This document shows, in pieces, positions 35,820-46,480 of a stretch of 64,000 nucleotides of DNA. A model generated the notes under the pieces. That model was not told where the DNA came from and searched no databases. It saw only the letters and a list, made by a program, of their open reading frames with translations. The DNA comes from Halichoerus grypus (taxonomy: Eukaryota; Chordata; Mammalia; Carnivora; Phocidae), in NCBI RefSeq assembly GCF_964656455.1, contig NC_135714.1:83535903-83599902 (forward strand), written 5' to 3'. The translations under genes were made by a program, and so were the position numbers. Numbering within the stretch: the first letter of the stretch is position 1; each line of letters starts with the position of its first letter.

Positions 35820-35833
35820 CCAGCAGGGGGCGG
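35820..35833 (+). promoter_or_regulatory. CTCF-like core motif
   Basis: The 14-mer 'ccagcagggggcgg' matches all positions of the CTCF core CCASYAGRKGGCRS. It straddles the left junction of the next CanSINE. Occupancy is not known. Confidence 0.5.
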
Positions 35834-36045
35834 GGGCTCCTGGGTGTCTCAGTCAGTTAACCATCTGCCTTCAGCTCAGGTCATGATCCCAGGGTCCTGT
35901 GATCGAGCCCCGCGTCAGGCTCCCTGCTCAGTGGGGAATCTGCTTCTCCCTCTGCCTCTCCCCCTGCTCATGCTCTCCTTCACTCTTTCTTACTCTCAAA
36001 CAAATAAATGAAATTTAAAAAATAAACAAAATAAATAAATAAAAA
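35833..36045 (+). mobile_element. CanSINE
   Basis: Head 'ggggctcctgggtgtctcag', standard body, long AT-rich tail. 'ataaagccag' is duplicated at 35814-35823 and 36046-36055. Confidence 0.95.
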
Positions 36046-36389
36046 ATAAAGCCAGGTGGAAGATGATTAGGGCCCGAACTGAAGCAGCAATAATTTGGAT
36101 TTAAATTCAGTAAGACTGAAGATTGGTCAAATGTAGAAGAGAAGGAAACCATGAAGATGACCCCCGTAGCACGGCCCCTGAATAGAAAATACAAGAGAAA
36201 CAGGTTGGGGAAAGAAGACAATTTGGTGTCAGAAATATTGAGCTTGTTACTCCACAGGGCATCTGTAGGGATGATTTACCAACTTATCCACGAATCTGAA
36301 GCTTGAGGGATACAGACTGGAGATGTGAGCTTGAGAATTATCAGCAAATAGAAAGTTAAAACCATGACAGTGACTGCCTACTGCATCTC

Positions 36390-36545
36390 CTTAGCCAAAT
36401 CGATTTATGGCTCAGTGCCTCAGTTTCCTAATTCGTAAAGTGGGGTTTATCATACCTACTTCATACAGTTGTTTTGAAGGTTACTTAATAAAATTATTAT
36501 ACCTTCACTTAGGTAGCCCTTGATACATGTTAGTTGTTTAAAAAC
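36390..36545 (+). mobile_element. MIR 3' part
   Basis: 'gcctcagtttcctaattcgt', 'atcatacctacttcatacag' and 'ttgttttgaaggttacttaa' match the MIR 3' half. Confidence 0.55.
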
Positions 36546-36732
36546 TAAATTAATTGCTAAGATCACCTTGGAAGACCACAGAGAACAGTGATTATTAACT
36601 TTTAAGGGATATGAATGCCTTTTAAAATCTACTGTAAACTCTGGACTTTCTCACTAGAAAATTACACATAACCAAACACTCAAAATTCTGCACACAGTTT
36701 CAAGAGGTCTGTGGACCCCTGAAAACCTGTAC

Positions 36733-36953
36733 TTAAAAAAATTTTTTTAATTAATTTGTATATTTGAGAGTGTGCATGTGCACACACAGAGACTCAAGTG
36801 GGGGAGGGCGAGGGGCAGAGGGAGAGAGAGAATCTCAAGCAGACTCTGCACTAAGCACGGAGCCAGATGTGGGGCTTGATCCCACAACCCTGAGATCATG
36901 ACCTGAGTGACAATCAAGAGTCAGAGGCTTAACTGAGAGCCACCCAGGGGCCC
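36733..36953 (-). mobile_element. CanSINE, older long subtype
   Basis: AT-rich tail at left, GA-rich middle, 'caaccctgagatcatgacct', 'caatcaagagtcagaggctt', head 'gagccacccaggggcccc'. Confidence 0.93.
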
Positions 36954-37847
36954 CACCTGGGTTTAAAAATTCTTGATGCCAAAAAACAAAAAAATTATTG
37001 ATGCCAAATGAGAAGAGGGAAAATTTGAGAATCAAACAAGGAGAAATCAACATTTAAGGAATGAACAAAGTAAGAGAAGACCAAACAGAGATTACCAGAA
37101 AACTATAAAGAGAACACTGGATGGTTTCAAGGAGGACTTGTGATAAATTCCGTTAAATTTGGCAAAGCTGCCCAATAAAATAAAGAGATAAAATTGTCAT
37201 TGGCAACTTTCACAAATTCTGTCAGTCTAGTGGTGGGAGAAGAAACTAGAGTTTAGTAAGTTGAGGAGTGAACATTACGTGAAAAAATGGAGACAACTCA
37301 TGAACAAAAAAGGAAGGAAAAGATGACATGCAAGTCAAAGGGGAATTTCAGGTCAAAAATTTCAGGTCAGCTGATTTTTTGTATGTTGTATCTGTTTTGC
37401 TTATTGGCTATGAGAATTTTTAAAAATTGTTTTGGAGGATATTTTGTTTGTCTGTTTCTTAGGGATGTGAAAGACTTTGGGTTTGTGGACTTCGGATCAG
37501 AGCCAACAGAAAGATTAAGGTGGGAAGTACAGAACCGAGGGGGAGTGATTGATGAGGCAACATTCCAGCGATGGAGACGGGAGGGAGGGCTGGAACCAAG
37601 GGCTCCACGTCTGGTTTTGAGCAGAAACAGGAGTATATCATCCTCCGAGGATGAGGAAAGGAGGCAGGGAAATGCTTCTACATTAGTAAGGGTGGGGTAG
37701 GCTGACAACTGACAGGTGGCCACAACTCTGTCAATTAGGGGACGAGGCTCTCTACTGAGAGCACTGGGAGTCAAATGTGGAGGAGAACGGTGGGGATTTG
37801 CAATGAGGTTAACGGGGATGACAAAGAAATCTAATCGAACAAGTAAA

Positions 37848-38190
37848 TTATTTTTTGTTTAATTTGAATCTATTTAACACACAATGTTCATTAGTTTCAG
37901 GTGTACAACATAGTGATTTGACAAGTTTATATAGTAGGCTATGCTCACCTCAAGTGTAGCTACCATCTGTTCTCATACAACACTATGACAGTATCTTTGA
38001 CTATGTTCCTTAGGTTGTGCCTTTTATTCCGGTGACTTATTCACTCCACAACTGGAAGCCTGTATCTCTGTCTCCCCTTCATCCATTTTGTCCATCCCCC
38101 CGCCTTCTTCCCCTCTGGCATCCAAGAGTTTGTTCTCTGTATTTACAGGGCTGATTCTGCTTTTTAAACAAATATGTTCTATTGTGCTGC
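37848..38190 (-). mobile_element. Old L1M 3' UTR
   Basis: 'cattagtttcaggtgtacaa', 'catagtgatttgacaagttt', 'actatgttccttaggttgtg' and 'tattccggtgacttattcac' are the reverse of L1M 3' UTRs. Confidence 0.62.
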
Positions 38191-38421
38191 AACAAGCTAT
38201 GGGAACTCATTTCTCATAAGCGTTTAAAATCTTGATAATCATTACCAGGACATACACCAAAGAAATATTTTGGCACTTGGTCTTTCCATTTCACTAGCAA
38301 TGTTATTTAGACAGAATCATTATATTCTTACCATTAACATACTAAACTTAACAAAATTGCAAAAGCTAAACAATATATGGATGTATATGCTATATACATA
38401 TGATGGATAGGGGGATGGGCG

Positions 38422-38440
38422 GATAGATAGATAGATAGAT

Positions 38441-38488
<48 letters not shown>
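38422..38488. repeat. (GATA)n microsatellite
   Basis: About fifteen GATA units with two interruptions (GATGATA, GATAAATA). Confidence 0.95.
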
Positions 38489-38489
38489 A

Positions 38490-39463
38490 TACTAAGTACC
38501 AAAACTTTATTTGATGTTTTGATGTGTTTAGGGTAAAGTGTTTATTTTAAACAGCTATAATGTTTTCAAACATTGATTTGTTTTATCCTTCTCTTGCTTG
38601 CATAACCAGAAGGGAAGTCAGCTTACTAGAGCAATTTCCTCAAGAATTTTTTTGCCAATTAGAGGAAATGAAATTAATTTCATTTCCCATTGTCACTACT
38701 ACCAAATTTGATGGTATCAAAAACAAAATAAAACCTGAAGTATGTTCACATATTAAAGTACAAAAATTTCCATACTAACATTCTTGATTTCTCTGGATCC
38801 AAGCTATGTGTCACCTTATAATGAATTATCATCTCAGGCAGATGCTTTGTTAAGAGGTACATTTTTCCCACTAGATTTAATCCCTAAAACAAGTTATCCC
38901 CTCTGCCAACACACTTTTAAATACAAAAATCCTCTGTTATGGTTTCATCTGAGTTGTTTTTCTTTCTTCTTTTGGATTATGTGGGAAATGTGTTGCATAT
39001 TTTCACTTGGTGTTTGTGCAAATGTTTTAAACCTTTGTCCTCATGTTGAAATTGGTTTGGATTACATTTTTATGGATAAATGGGAGAAAGGAATGAAAGG
39101 ACAATCTAGTTTGAATTATTGAAAGCTGTAAAACGTCAAGAATCAGGAATTAAATATGAAGGTGTTCAGCCTTCTCATGACTTAGGAGGTTAAACCTAAA
39201 CAGCAGTTCCAAAAATATGTCAGATTGTCTTAGAAAATACAGCATTGTTCATCTGAAAAGGAAAACAATGTATTTGTCACATTTAACAAGCTCTTATGAG
39301 CAAAGATAAAGCAAGTAGTACGGAAATGGGGAGTTGTGCCTCGAATGTACTTGTCCATAGCGCCACCAAGTGGCACCAAGCGCCACCAGTTTACAAATAC
39401 TGCTCAACACAGTAATTCAGTTATTCTAGGAGTTAGACGCTAGGTGGCAGTAGATTTCTTTTT
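38490..39463. other. Non-genic stretch
   Basis: No repeat recognised. Frames at 38560-38778 and 38784-39122 (72 and 112 codons) lack any known motif. CTCF-like motifs lie at its right end. Confidence 0.35.
39360..39450. promoter_or_regulatory. Cluster of CTCF-like motifs
   Basis: On the reverse strand 39360-39373 ('gcgccaccaagtgg' here) matches 13 of 14 core positions. On the forward strand 39437-39450 ('acgctaggtggcag') matches 12 of 14. A weaker reverse half-match follows at about 39380. The two best are in convergent/divergent rather than tandem orientation. Confidence 0.35.
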
Positions 39464-39476
39464 AAAGCGGCCCTGA

Positions 39477-39702
39477 GGGCGCCTGGGTGGCTCAGTCATT
39501 AAGCGTCTGCCTTCGGCTCAGGTCATGATCCCAGGGTCCTGGGATGGAGCCCCGCATCGGGCTCCCTGCTCCGCGGGAAGTCTGCTTCTCCCTCTCCCAC
39601 TCCCCCTGCTTGTGTTCCTGCTCTCGCTATCTCTCTCTCTCTGTCAAATAAATAAATAAAATCTTTAAATAAATAAATAAATAAACAAATAAATAAATAA
39701 AT
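39477..39702 (+). mobile_element. CanSINE
   Basis: Close to consensus, with a tail extended into (AAAT)n. Duplication 'aaagcggccYtga' at 39464-39476 and 39703-39715. It inserted only about 15 bp from the CTCF-like motif at 39437-39450. Confidence 0.97.
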
Positions 39703-39715
39703 AAAGCGGCCTTGA

Positions 39716-40279
39716 AAACTGAAGAGTTGGAAATTCGTCACATTCAAGGGTAATTATTCATTTTTTTAAAACATCGGAATATCTATAAATCTAGTTCAAA
39801 AGTAAAGAAAATATACTACAGTTTTGCGTGTTTTTAAAATATTTGCAACAGTTTGGTTGTAGTTTTTAAAATGACCTATTTCTCATAGCTTTAATCATCA
39901 TTTAGTTCTCAAATAGAAACAAAATATTAAAATAACTACTTATTTCCTTTATTAGTATGTCCAACCTAGAAAACAGAAACTCACATATTTTCTCTCTGTT
40001 TCTATCACAGCACTAAAAAAATCCAGCTGTAGTGACTCTTTAAACATAGTTACTAATTAACAAAACTTGACTAAGTCATGACTTACAGGCAGAAATGCAA
40101 AGTTTATGCAACTAGTTAGCTTAGATTCACTCGTATAACTGTTTAAACAAGTAAAGAAAGAAATAGGAGGTGGGGGGAGGAGCCCTGTGACTATCATTCC
40201 GCTTCCCTTTTATCTGAGCTTCTGAGGCGAAGGATTCTTAATTTCTCCAGTCAGTCAGAAAGAAATGCCATGTCACCTT
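39716..40279. other. Non-genic stretch
   Basis: AT-rich; nothing recognised. Confidence 0.35.
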
Positions 40280-40295
40280 GAAACACAAATACAAG

Positions 40296-40531
40296 GGCAC
40301 CTGGGTGGCTCAGTTGGTTAAGCTTCTGACTCTTGATTTTGGGTGGGGGGTGATCTCAGGGTCCTGAGATCAAGCCCCACATCAGGCTCCTTGCTTAGCA
40401 CAGAGTCCTCTTGAGATTCTCTCCTGTCCCTTTCCCTCCCCCTCTGCCCCTCTCCGCACTCGCTTGCTCTCTCTATAAAATAAATAAATAAAATCTTAAA
40501 AAAAAGAAGAAGAAGAAGAAAGAAAGAAAAG
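40296..40531 (+). mobile_element. CanSINE
   Basis: Head 'gcacctgggtggctcagttg', CT-rich middle, tail grown into (AAG)n. A 16-bp duplication with one mismatch (40280-40295, 40532-40547). Confidence 0.96.
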
Positions 40532-40547
40532 GAAATACAAATACAAG

Positions 40548-43049
40548 ATGCAAGATTTAGGAGGTTTCCCTAGTTGTAACAGCAAGTGCCACATAAAACA
40601 TAGGAATCCAGCAGAGCCATGGCTTTTCGTATAAAAATTTGTCTCTTCCTTAATATAAATAAAATCCAGATCTTCCCAAATGGTCAAAAAATTGTCACAC
40701 AAAAAAGAACAGCAGAGACATGAAGCCCCATCTCAAGTTGACAGATTAATTTCTCTTGAGGGAACTCACTTTTGACACCTGCCACTCCTAGGTGGGTTTA
40801 AGATGAATGGGAATGCCCTTTCACGTTTAACACCCTCACCCAATTTTGGGCAAAGACTCTTCCTTTAACAACAACAAGTAAAACTGCAACATGGCCAGCA
40901 TATCCGAACAAGATTTGAATAAGTAAAGGAATAACCATAGGAAGCGTGATGGAAACAGAATTATACTAGCTCCATCAGGGGGAATATGTGAAAAGATTTA
41001 ACTAATCCCTTGGTTTTTGAGTAGTCGCTAGGAGAAAATTAAATCATGTCCCTAACACCCCCCCACCAGCACCACCATTCTAATTCCCTACCAAAAAAGG
41101 CTAGACCTTGGTAATCCCAAATCCTGGTGAAATCCTAGTTGATTCCCTTGGAGGTAGCACTGTAGGGTAGGAGGTGGCAGGAAGCTGACCTTTTTCTGTT
41201 TGGAAGCTAAAAAGTAGAAAAGTAGAAGTAATCCTCACTAATAACCCCCTTCTCCAAAAAAAAAAAAAAGTCGTACTTTTGTTTAGAAGTGATTAGGTGA
41301 CTAGGGTAAATTGCCCTGAAAGGGGCAGCCACACTGGGTAGAGAGGTAAACACCTGAACCCAGGGAAGAGAGTCCCCTCAGGACAAGAGAGAGGACCAGA
41401 CTGCATGTTTCCACAGACCCCCCCGGAGATGGAGACCAAGACCCCACCCAGATGCTGTCCCCCAGATGTGGCAGTGTCTCGGGCACAGACCACGCTGTGG
41501 GTGCCTGGGCTCTCGTGCTTAGCCTTAGAAACATCAGCAGAGGCTCTTGTGGCTGAGTTTAGCACCAGAACAGAAATCACGAAGTCTCCCCACTCTGAGC
41601 GCAACACAGGACCATCCCACGAAGTGAAAAGGTAGACAGAACAACACAGACAGAACACTGCAGCCTTCCCCCCAGATTTCCTGGACTGAATGAGACCTAG
41701 GTTTCTTAAGCAAAGCAAAGCATGTCTTGACAATTTATTAACATTGAACTTCTTGTCTAACTTCTTGCACTAAGGAGAGAAGGGAGGAAGCAGGCAGAAA
41801 ACAGGAAAAAGGGGCATTTTTAAATTCCAGGGGTACACAGGGCAAAGAGACCCTTTACGTAGATGGCATCGCTCGCACGTAATGATGTGTATGTACTCCT
41901 CGAAGCCTGGCTGGGTCAGGTTCCAGCACTTTAGTGATGAGCACGGTCTTAGCACCTACCCCTCACAAGCATAGACCAGTGTCTTCTGGTGTAGTTAGAC
42001 TAAGAGACCCAGAAGAGGAAGGGAATTCCTTCCTTCAACCTATGTCAGTCCAGTTCCAGTCTGAGAACCTCCTCTTCCCCGAGCACCTAATATCAGGGAT
42101 TCCTACCTCGGACAGGAGATCATATTCACCCACAGACGTGTGGCTTTCCAGCCTCCTCAAAACCGCAGATGAAAACTGACTAATCCCTTTTATTCACACA
42201 GAAGACATATAAAAACAGTCCACAGCTGTGGGTTTTGTTCTATTACAAAATCACGTCGATACTGTGTGACACTGCGTAACGACTAGAAATTGTCTTCCTT
42301 GTCAGATGTACACTTCTCGTCCTAATTTTCAGTCATCTTGCAGTGATATTAGGGGAACAGCTGTGGAAAGAGGAAACAAATCTTCCCTTCCCCACTTCAG
42401 CACTACTGGAAACACATTGTTCTCAGGTTTGTGAATTTCTGGATGCCTTGTTCTCTATCCAGTTTCACGGGGTGGTTCTTTTCTCTGGTCTTGGAATTAA
42501 GACCTCTTGAATTTAACACACAAGCAGATTAAGTATCCTGGAAATACAACAGACCCCAGATGACTGATTAAACCTTGGAAGCTCCATATGACAAGTTCCC
42601 CAGACGTGCCAGGGCATTCCGGGAGAATGAATGGCCTTCCCATACTCGCAGAGTTTAATGTTTTCTTTGGGTAATGAGAACCCTGCACCCTAAAGATTAA
42701 ACTGCCCTCTTCAGGATGCAGGTCCTCAGCCTTTTGTATACTTAAGGAGTAGCTTATTGGTTCTGTGAGTTCTAGCTTATTAATGATAACAATTATTTTG
42801 TTCACCTCCACAAAATGTCAAATGTCATCTATCTGCTTAATCGGCACTTGATGAACTAAAAAGCCCCTGCCTGTGTAAGAAAGACCGGCTTGATGAAATG
42901 CCTCGGAGGCAGTCCTCAGTACTAATTAAAATCAGAGACATTGTCACAGGGTGCAATTATTTTCCAGAAAACAGCTGACGTGTACACCCTATGCTTGGCA
43001 AAATTCCTGGCCAGTTTCGCAAGAATGTTTATTCCAGACTGAGATCATC
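40548..43049. other. Long stretch without recognised repeats
   Basis: This is one of the few segments without obvious transposons and is relatively GC-rich at 41290-41700. Overlapping frames there (146 codons reverse at 41293-41733; 76 forward) show no domain. Frames at 41934-42179 and 42497-42811 likewise. Conserved non-coding DNA is possible but cannot be judged here. Confidence 0.35.
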
Positions 43050-43157
43050 CTTTTAAAAAAGAAAAAGAAAGAGAGACAGACAGACAGGGTGGGACGGAGA
43101 GGGAGAAAGGAGGGAGGGTGGGAAGAAAGGAAGGAGGAAGGAAGGGAGAGGGGAGAT
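43050..43157. repeat. Polypurine (GA-rich) tract
   Basis: About 100 bp of almost pure purine: GAAA, GACA, GGGA and GGAAG units without a single period. Confidence 0.85.
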
Positions 43158-43159
43158 TT

Positions 43160-44187
43160 CTTAATAAATCAAGAGAGGATTTTAGATTTTAAAGTGGCCT
43201 TCCTGCATTCTGACCAGCTACCTAGCTAACCCTATAACAAAATTTTGTTAATTACAGAAAGGACATTTTAGTAGCAATAAACTTTTTTTAATGGTTTTTA
43301 AAAGTCTGGAAAATAGTTCAAAGAGTTAGCAGTGTATCATTTACATAAAATTCAAAATATAATGTTTGCTATCTATATTTAAACAAAAAAAATTTAAGCC
43401 TTAACAGTTTCAAGAAAAATAATATGAAATCATAAAAATAATTACATATAGAACAAAGGGCCTGGGAGGTGAAATATTTCATTTTTACTAGAGAGATTCA
43501 TTCATTTAAAATATTGTAAGCTCAAATTCACACTGAAGAATCATAGCATTGGATTTTTTTTTTCAAATTTCAATATTTGTAGAAGTCTAGAAAACATCTG
43601 TGAAAGAATGCTCAGCCTCCATGATAGACTAAACTCATACACTAACATGGCCACTCACAAACCCAGAGCAAGCAGGGCATTGCCAGACTTGAAGGAAGCC
43701 AGTCCTGACATGTCGGTCCCTTATCTGGGAAGAAGGAAATCATAAAGTGCTCTTTCTATCACACTTAATTTGCTCCTGATTTCTGAACCTAACTAAAAGG
43801 CAAGGAGGATTATTTTTTTTTCCCTCCTCTTTTGATTCGGTCTGGAATTTTAACTCAAAAAAAAAAAATTTAAAATTTTTGCCACTAGTCTAAAAGACGT
43901 TTATTTAGGGACTGAAATTTAATAGCTGCTAATATTTTGGCTTAGTGAAAACTGGTATTTGAGGTTCTGAAAGGAAAATAGAGTTTGTAGTTTGCTTTAA
44001 ATTTATTGCGGTCCTCAACATATTATTATTAAAATATATTCTCTTTTATGTTTATCTGCATTCTGTTTTTCTAAATGTTAGGTTCTAGAGAAATAGATTT
44101 GGATGGCACTCATTACTTTTAGTTTCTTGTCAAAAGAAAGCTACATAGTGAGCATCCCAGATAACAGCTTCATGATTCAATCTGGAT
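43160..44187. other. Non-genic AT-rich stretch
   Basis: Nothing recognised. Confidence 0.35.
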
Positions 44188-44203
44188 GATCATATATAGT
44201 TTT

Positions 44204-44419
44204 TTTTTTAAAGGCAATGTTTTTTTTTTTAAAGATTTTATTTATTTATTTGACAGAGAGAGAGACAGCGAGAGAGGGAACACAAGCAGGGGGAGTGGGA
44301 GAGGGAGAAGCAGGCCTCCCGCGGAGCAGGGAGCCCGATGTGTGGCTCGATCCCAGGACCCTGGGATCATGACCCGGACAGAAGGCAGACGCTTAATGAC
44401 TGAGCCACCCAGGCGCCCC
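44204..44419 (-). mobile_element. CanSINE
   Basis: Near-consensus body with 'cacaagcagggggagtggga'. A perfect 16-bp duplication 'gatcatatatagtttt' (44188-44203, 44420-44435). The left end holds extra poly-T sequence beyond the usual tail. Confidence 0.97.
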
Positions 44420-44435
44420 GATCATATATAGTTTT

Positions 44436-44667
44436 AAGGTTTCACATAAAGATTGCTTTAAATTAAAAAAAAAAGATTGCTTTAAATTTTCATTCAATGA
44501 GCCATGTGCAAAAGATGCAGGAAGAATAATGAATAGTTGGGTGAATAGTTGTGGGCTTTCTGAACTTCTCACTTTATAGATTCCCTTTCAGAAAGCTTTT
44601 CAATTAAGAGGGAAGGGGTAGTATAGTCTTAATATAAAGGGATAAAGTGGGTTATGGAATAAGCTTT
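44436..44667. other. Short non-genic stretch
   Basis: Nothing recognised. A small local duplication 'agattgctttaaatt' occurs at about 44450 and 44473. Confidence 0.4.
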
Positions 44668-44880
44668 TCTTTTTTTCAATTGAGATATAAAGTGACATAT
44701 AATTTATATTAGTTTCAGGTGTAGAACATGATTATTTGACATTTGCATATATTGCAAAATGATCACTACAATAATTTTAATTAATATCACCGTAGTTATA
44801 ATATTTTTTCTTGTGATGAGAACATTTAAGATCTCTCTTAGCAACTTTCAAATATGCAATAAGCTTATCTTTTGTGAGTT
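44668..44880 (-). mobile_element. Old L1M 3' end
   Basis: 'aattgagatataaagtgaca', 'tatattagtttcaggtgtag' and 'tttgacatttgcatatattg' are the reverse of L1M 3' UTR sequence. Confidence 0.6.
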
Positions 44881-44916
44881 TCTAATCTATAAGATCATAA
44901 TTATTCATGATACTTT

Positions 44917-45157
44917 TCTTTTTTTTAAGATTTTATTTATTTATTTATTTGAGAGAGAGAGAGAGTGTGCGTGCGCATGAGAGCAGGAAGAGAAGCAGAG
45001 GGAGAGGAGCAGAGGGAGAAAGAGAGAGAGCATCCAAGCAGACTCTGCACCAACCAAGGAGTCTGACGTGGGGCTCCATCTCAAGACCCTGAGATCATCA
45101 CCTGAGCTGAAATCAAGAGCTGGATACTCAACCAACTGAGCCACCCAGGCGCCCCTA
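44917..45157 (-). mobile_element. CanSINE, older long subtype
   Basis: 'aagattttatttatttattt' tail, long GA-rich middle, 'ccctgagatcatcacctgag', 'gaaatcaagagctggatact', head 'gccacccaggcgcccc'. Confidence 0.94.
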
Positions 45158-45510
45158 TGAAAATTCTCTTTTAACAAGATAAAATATTATCAACATCATG
45201 GCATTTTCTCTTTGCCATAATTTTGTCCATACAAATAAAAACAGAAAAAAAAGTCTTTCCATTATATTAGTTACAGATTAAAATCTATCAGTTATAACTA
45301 TACCTTTACTAACCTTTTAGCTCTATTATAGTCAGAAAGAAAAAAAATGGTCTAAAGAGATGTACTTTTGATAGGACATCTTTAAATAATGTTAACTCTA
45401 ATCATCTATTTTTTTTTTCCTGAATGAATGTATTTCATCAAATTTTCTTATAAATTTTCATCTGTTTTTCTTCTCTGCACGAAAAAAAGATTAACCCATG
45501 TATATTCTTT
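45158..45510. other. Non-genic AT-rich stretch
   Basis: Nothing recognised. Confidence 0.35.
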
Positions 45511-45525
45511 AAGAAAGAATTAACA

Positions 45526-45739
45526 TGGGGAGCCTGGGTGGCCCAGTCAGTTAAGCATCTGCCTTCGGCTCAGGTCATGATCCCAGGGTCCTGGGATGGA
45601 GCCCCGCATCAGGCTCCCTGCTCCACAGGGAGCCTGCTTCTCCCTCTCCCTCTGTTTGCTGCTCTGCCTACTTGTGCTCTCTCTCTAGCACGCTGTCAAA
45701 TAAATAAATAAATAATCTTTAAAAAAAAAAAAGAAGGAA
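45526..45739 (+). mobile_element. CanSINE, first of two at one target site
   Basis: Full element with 'tgctgctctgcctacttgtg' in the middle. The 15-bp target 'aagaaagaattaaca' precedes it (45511-45525) and a copy follows it (45740-45754). Confidence 0.97.
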
Positions 45740-45754
45740 AAGAAAGCATTAACA

Positions 45755-45905
45755 GGAGTGCCTGGTGGACTCCGTCAGTGGAGCATGGGACTCTTGACCT
45801 CAGGGTCGTAAGTTCAAGCCCCATCTTGGGCATGGAGCCTTCTTAAAAAATAAAATTAAATTAAAATAAAATAAAATAAAATAAAATAAAATAAAATAAA
45901 ATAAA
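45755..45905 (+). mobile_element. CanSINE, short subtype, second at the same site
   Basis: Head 'gtgcctggtggactccgtca', 'taagttcaagccccatcttg', then an expanded (TAAAA)n tail at about 45850-45905. It is flanked by the second and third copies of the 15-bp target (45740-45754, 45906-45920). Confidence 0.95.
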
Positions 45906-45954
45906 AAGAAAGCACTAACAGACTTAAAAGTATCAATACTGAAGATGCCAAATT

Positions 45955-46150
45955 ACTGTTATAGATTTACTCCTTCAGTCCAACATCTACTGAAATTCTA
46001 CCATGTGCCAAGTGCTCTATTAGGTGTGGGGACACAGGCTGAATAAGACACATGAGCCCTGACCTCAAGGAAGCAACAACTTCCTGGAAAAAACACTAAC
46101 AAACAACTAGAATACGATGTGATCTTTGTTATGGTGGAAGTCTAGCAGTT
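45955..46150 (-). mobile_element. L2-like fragment, reverse
   Basis: 'attctaccatgtgccaagtg', 'taggtgtggggacacaggct' and 'agccctgacctcaaggaagc' recall the antisense L2 3' region. Confidence 0.42.
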
Positions 46151-46480
46151 GAAACTCTTTAGTACCAAGTAACGGAAAATATATTTGCCACCGGCTTAAG
46201 CAAAAAGAAATGAATCGGTTTGCACAACCAAAATCGAAGGAGGGAGAGTGGTTCATAGAGCTGACACACATGCAGAATCAATCCAGGAATTCAAGTGACA
46301 TGAAGTGATGTCACCAGGCTTGGTTTGTGCTCTCCTCTCTTAGCTCTACCCTCATCTGCATTGGCTTTGTTCTCAAGCTCCAGTGATGGCCTGGGGCAAC
46401 TCCCAGCTCATTTCTCACCATGTGTTATTTGGGGAGATTGCCCTTTTATTACTCAATATTAACAGAAGTGTTAGCTTCAT
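46151..46480 (+). other. Possible unassigned ancient repeat
   Basis: 'taccaagtaacggaaaatat' and 'accggcttaagcaaaaagaa' resemble the phrase at 5190-5290, followed by a CT-rich 'ttggtttgtgctctcctctc' part. Family not identified. Confidence 0.28.

Larger units (their letters stand above)
35545..37690 (-). mobile_element. L2 LINE, reverse strand, interrupted
   Basis: Pieces at 35545-35815, 36050-36375 and about 37070-37690 follow the L2 order read backwards: 'gtattccagacagagcgaac', then 'gagaattatcagcaaataga', then the antisense reverse-transcriptase part 'gatggtttcaaggaggactt' and 'attgtcattggcaactttca'. Two CanSINEs and a MIR lie in the gaps. The 137-codon frame at 37287-37700 and its reverse partners are readings of this L2, not a gene. 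Confidence 0.55.

Noticed and set aside
37441..37560. Exon-like block after a pyrimidine run and AG, with an open frame
   Set aside because: The surrounding 37070-37690 reads as antisense L2 reverse-transcriptase sequence, so the open frame and splice-like signals are better explained by the repeat.
41159..41180. CTCF-like 'ggaggtggcagg'
   Set aside because: Only about 11 of 14 core positions match, with mismatches in the upstream half.
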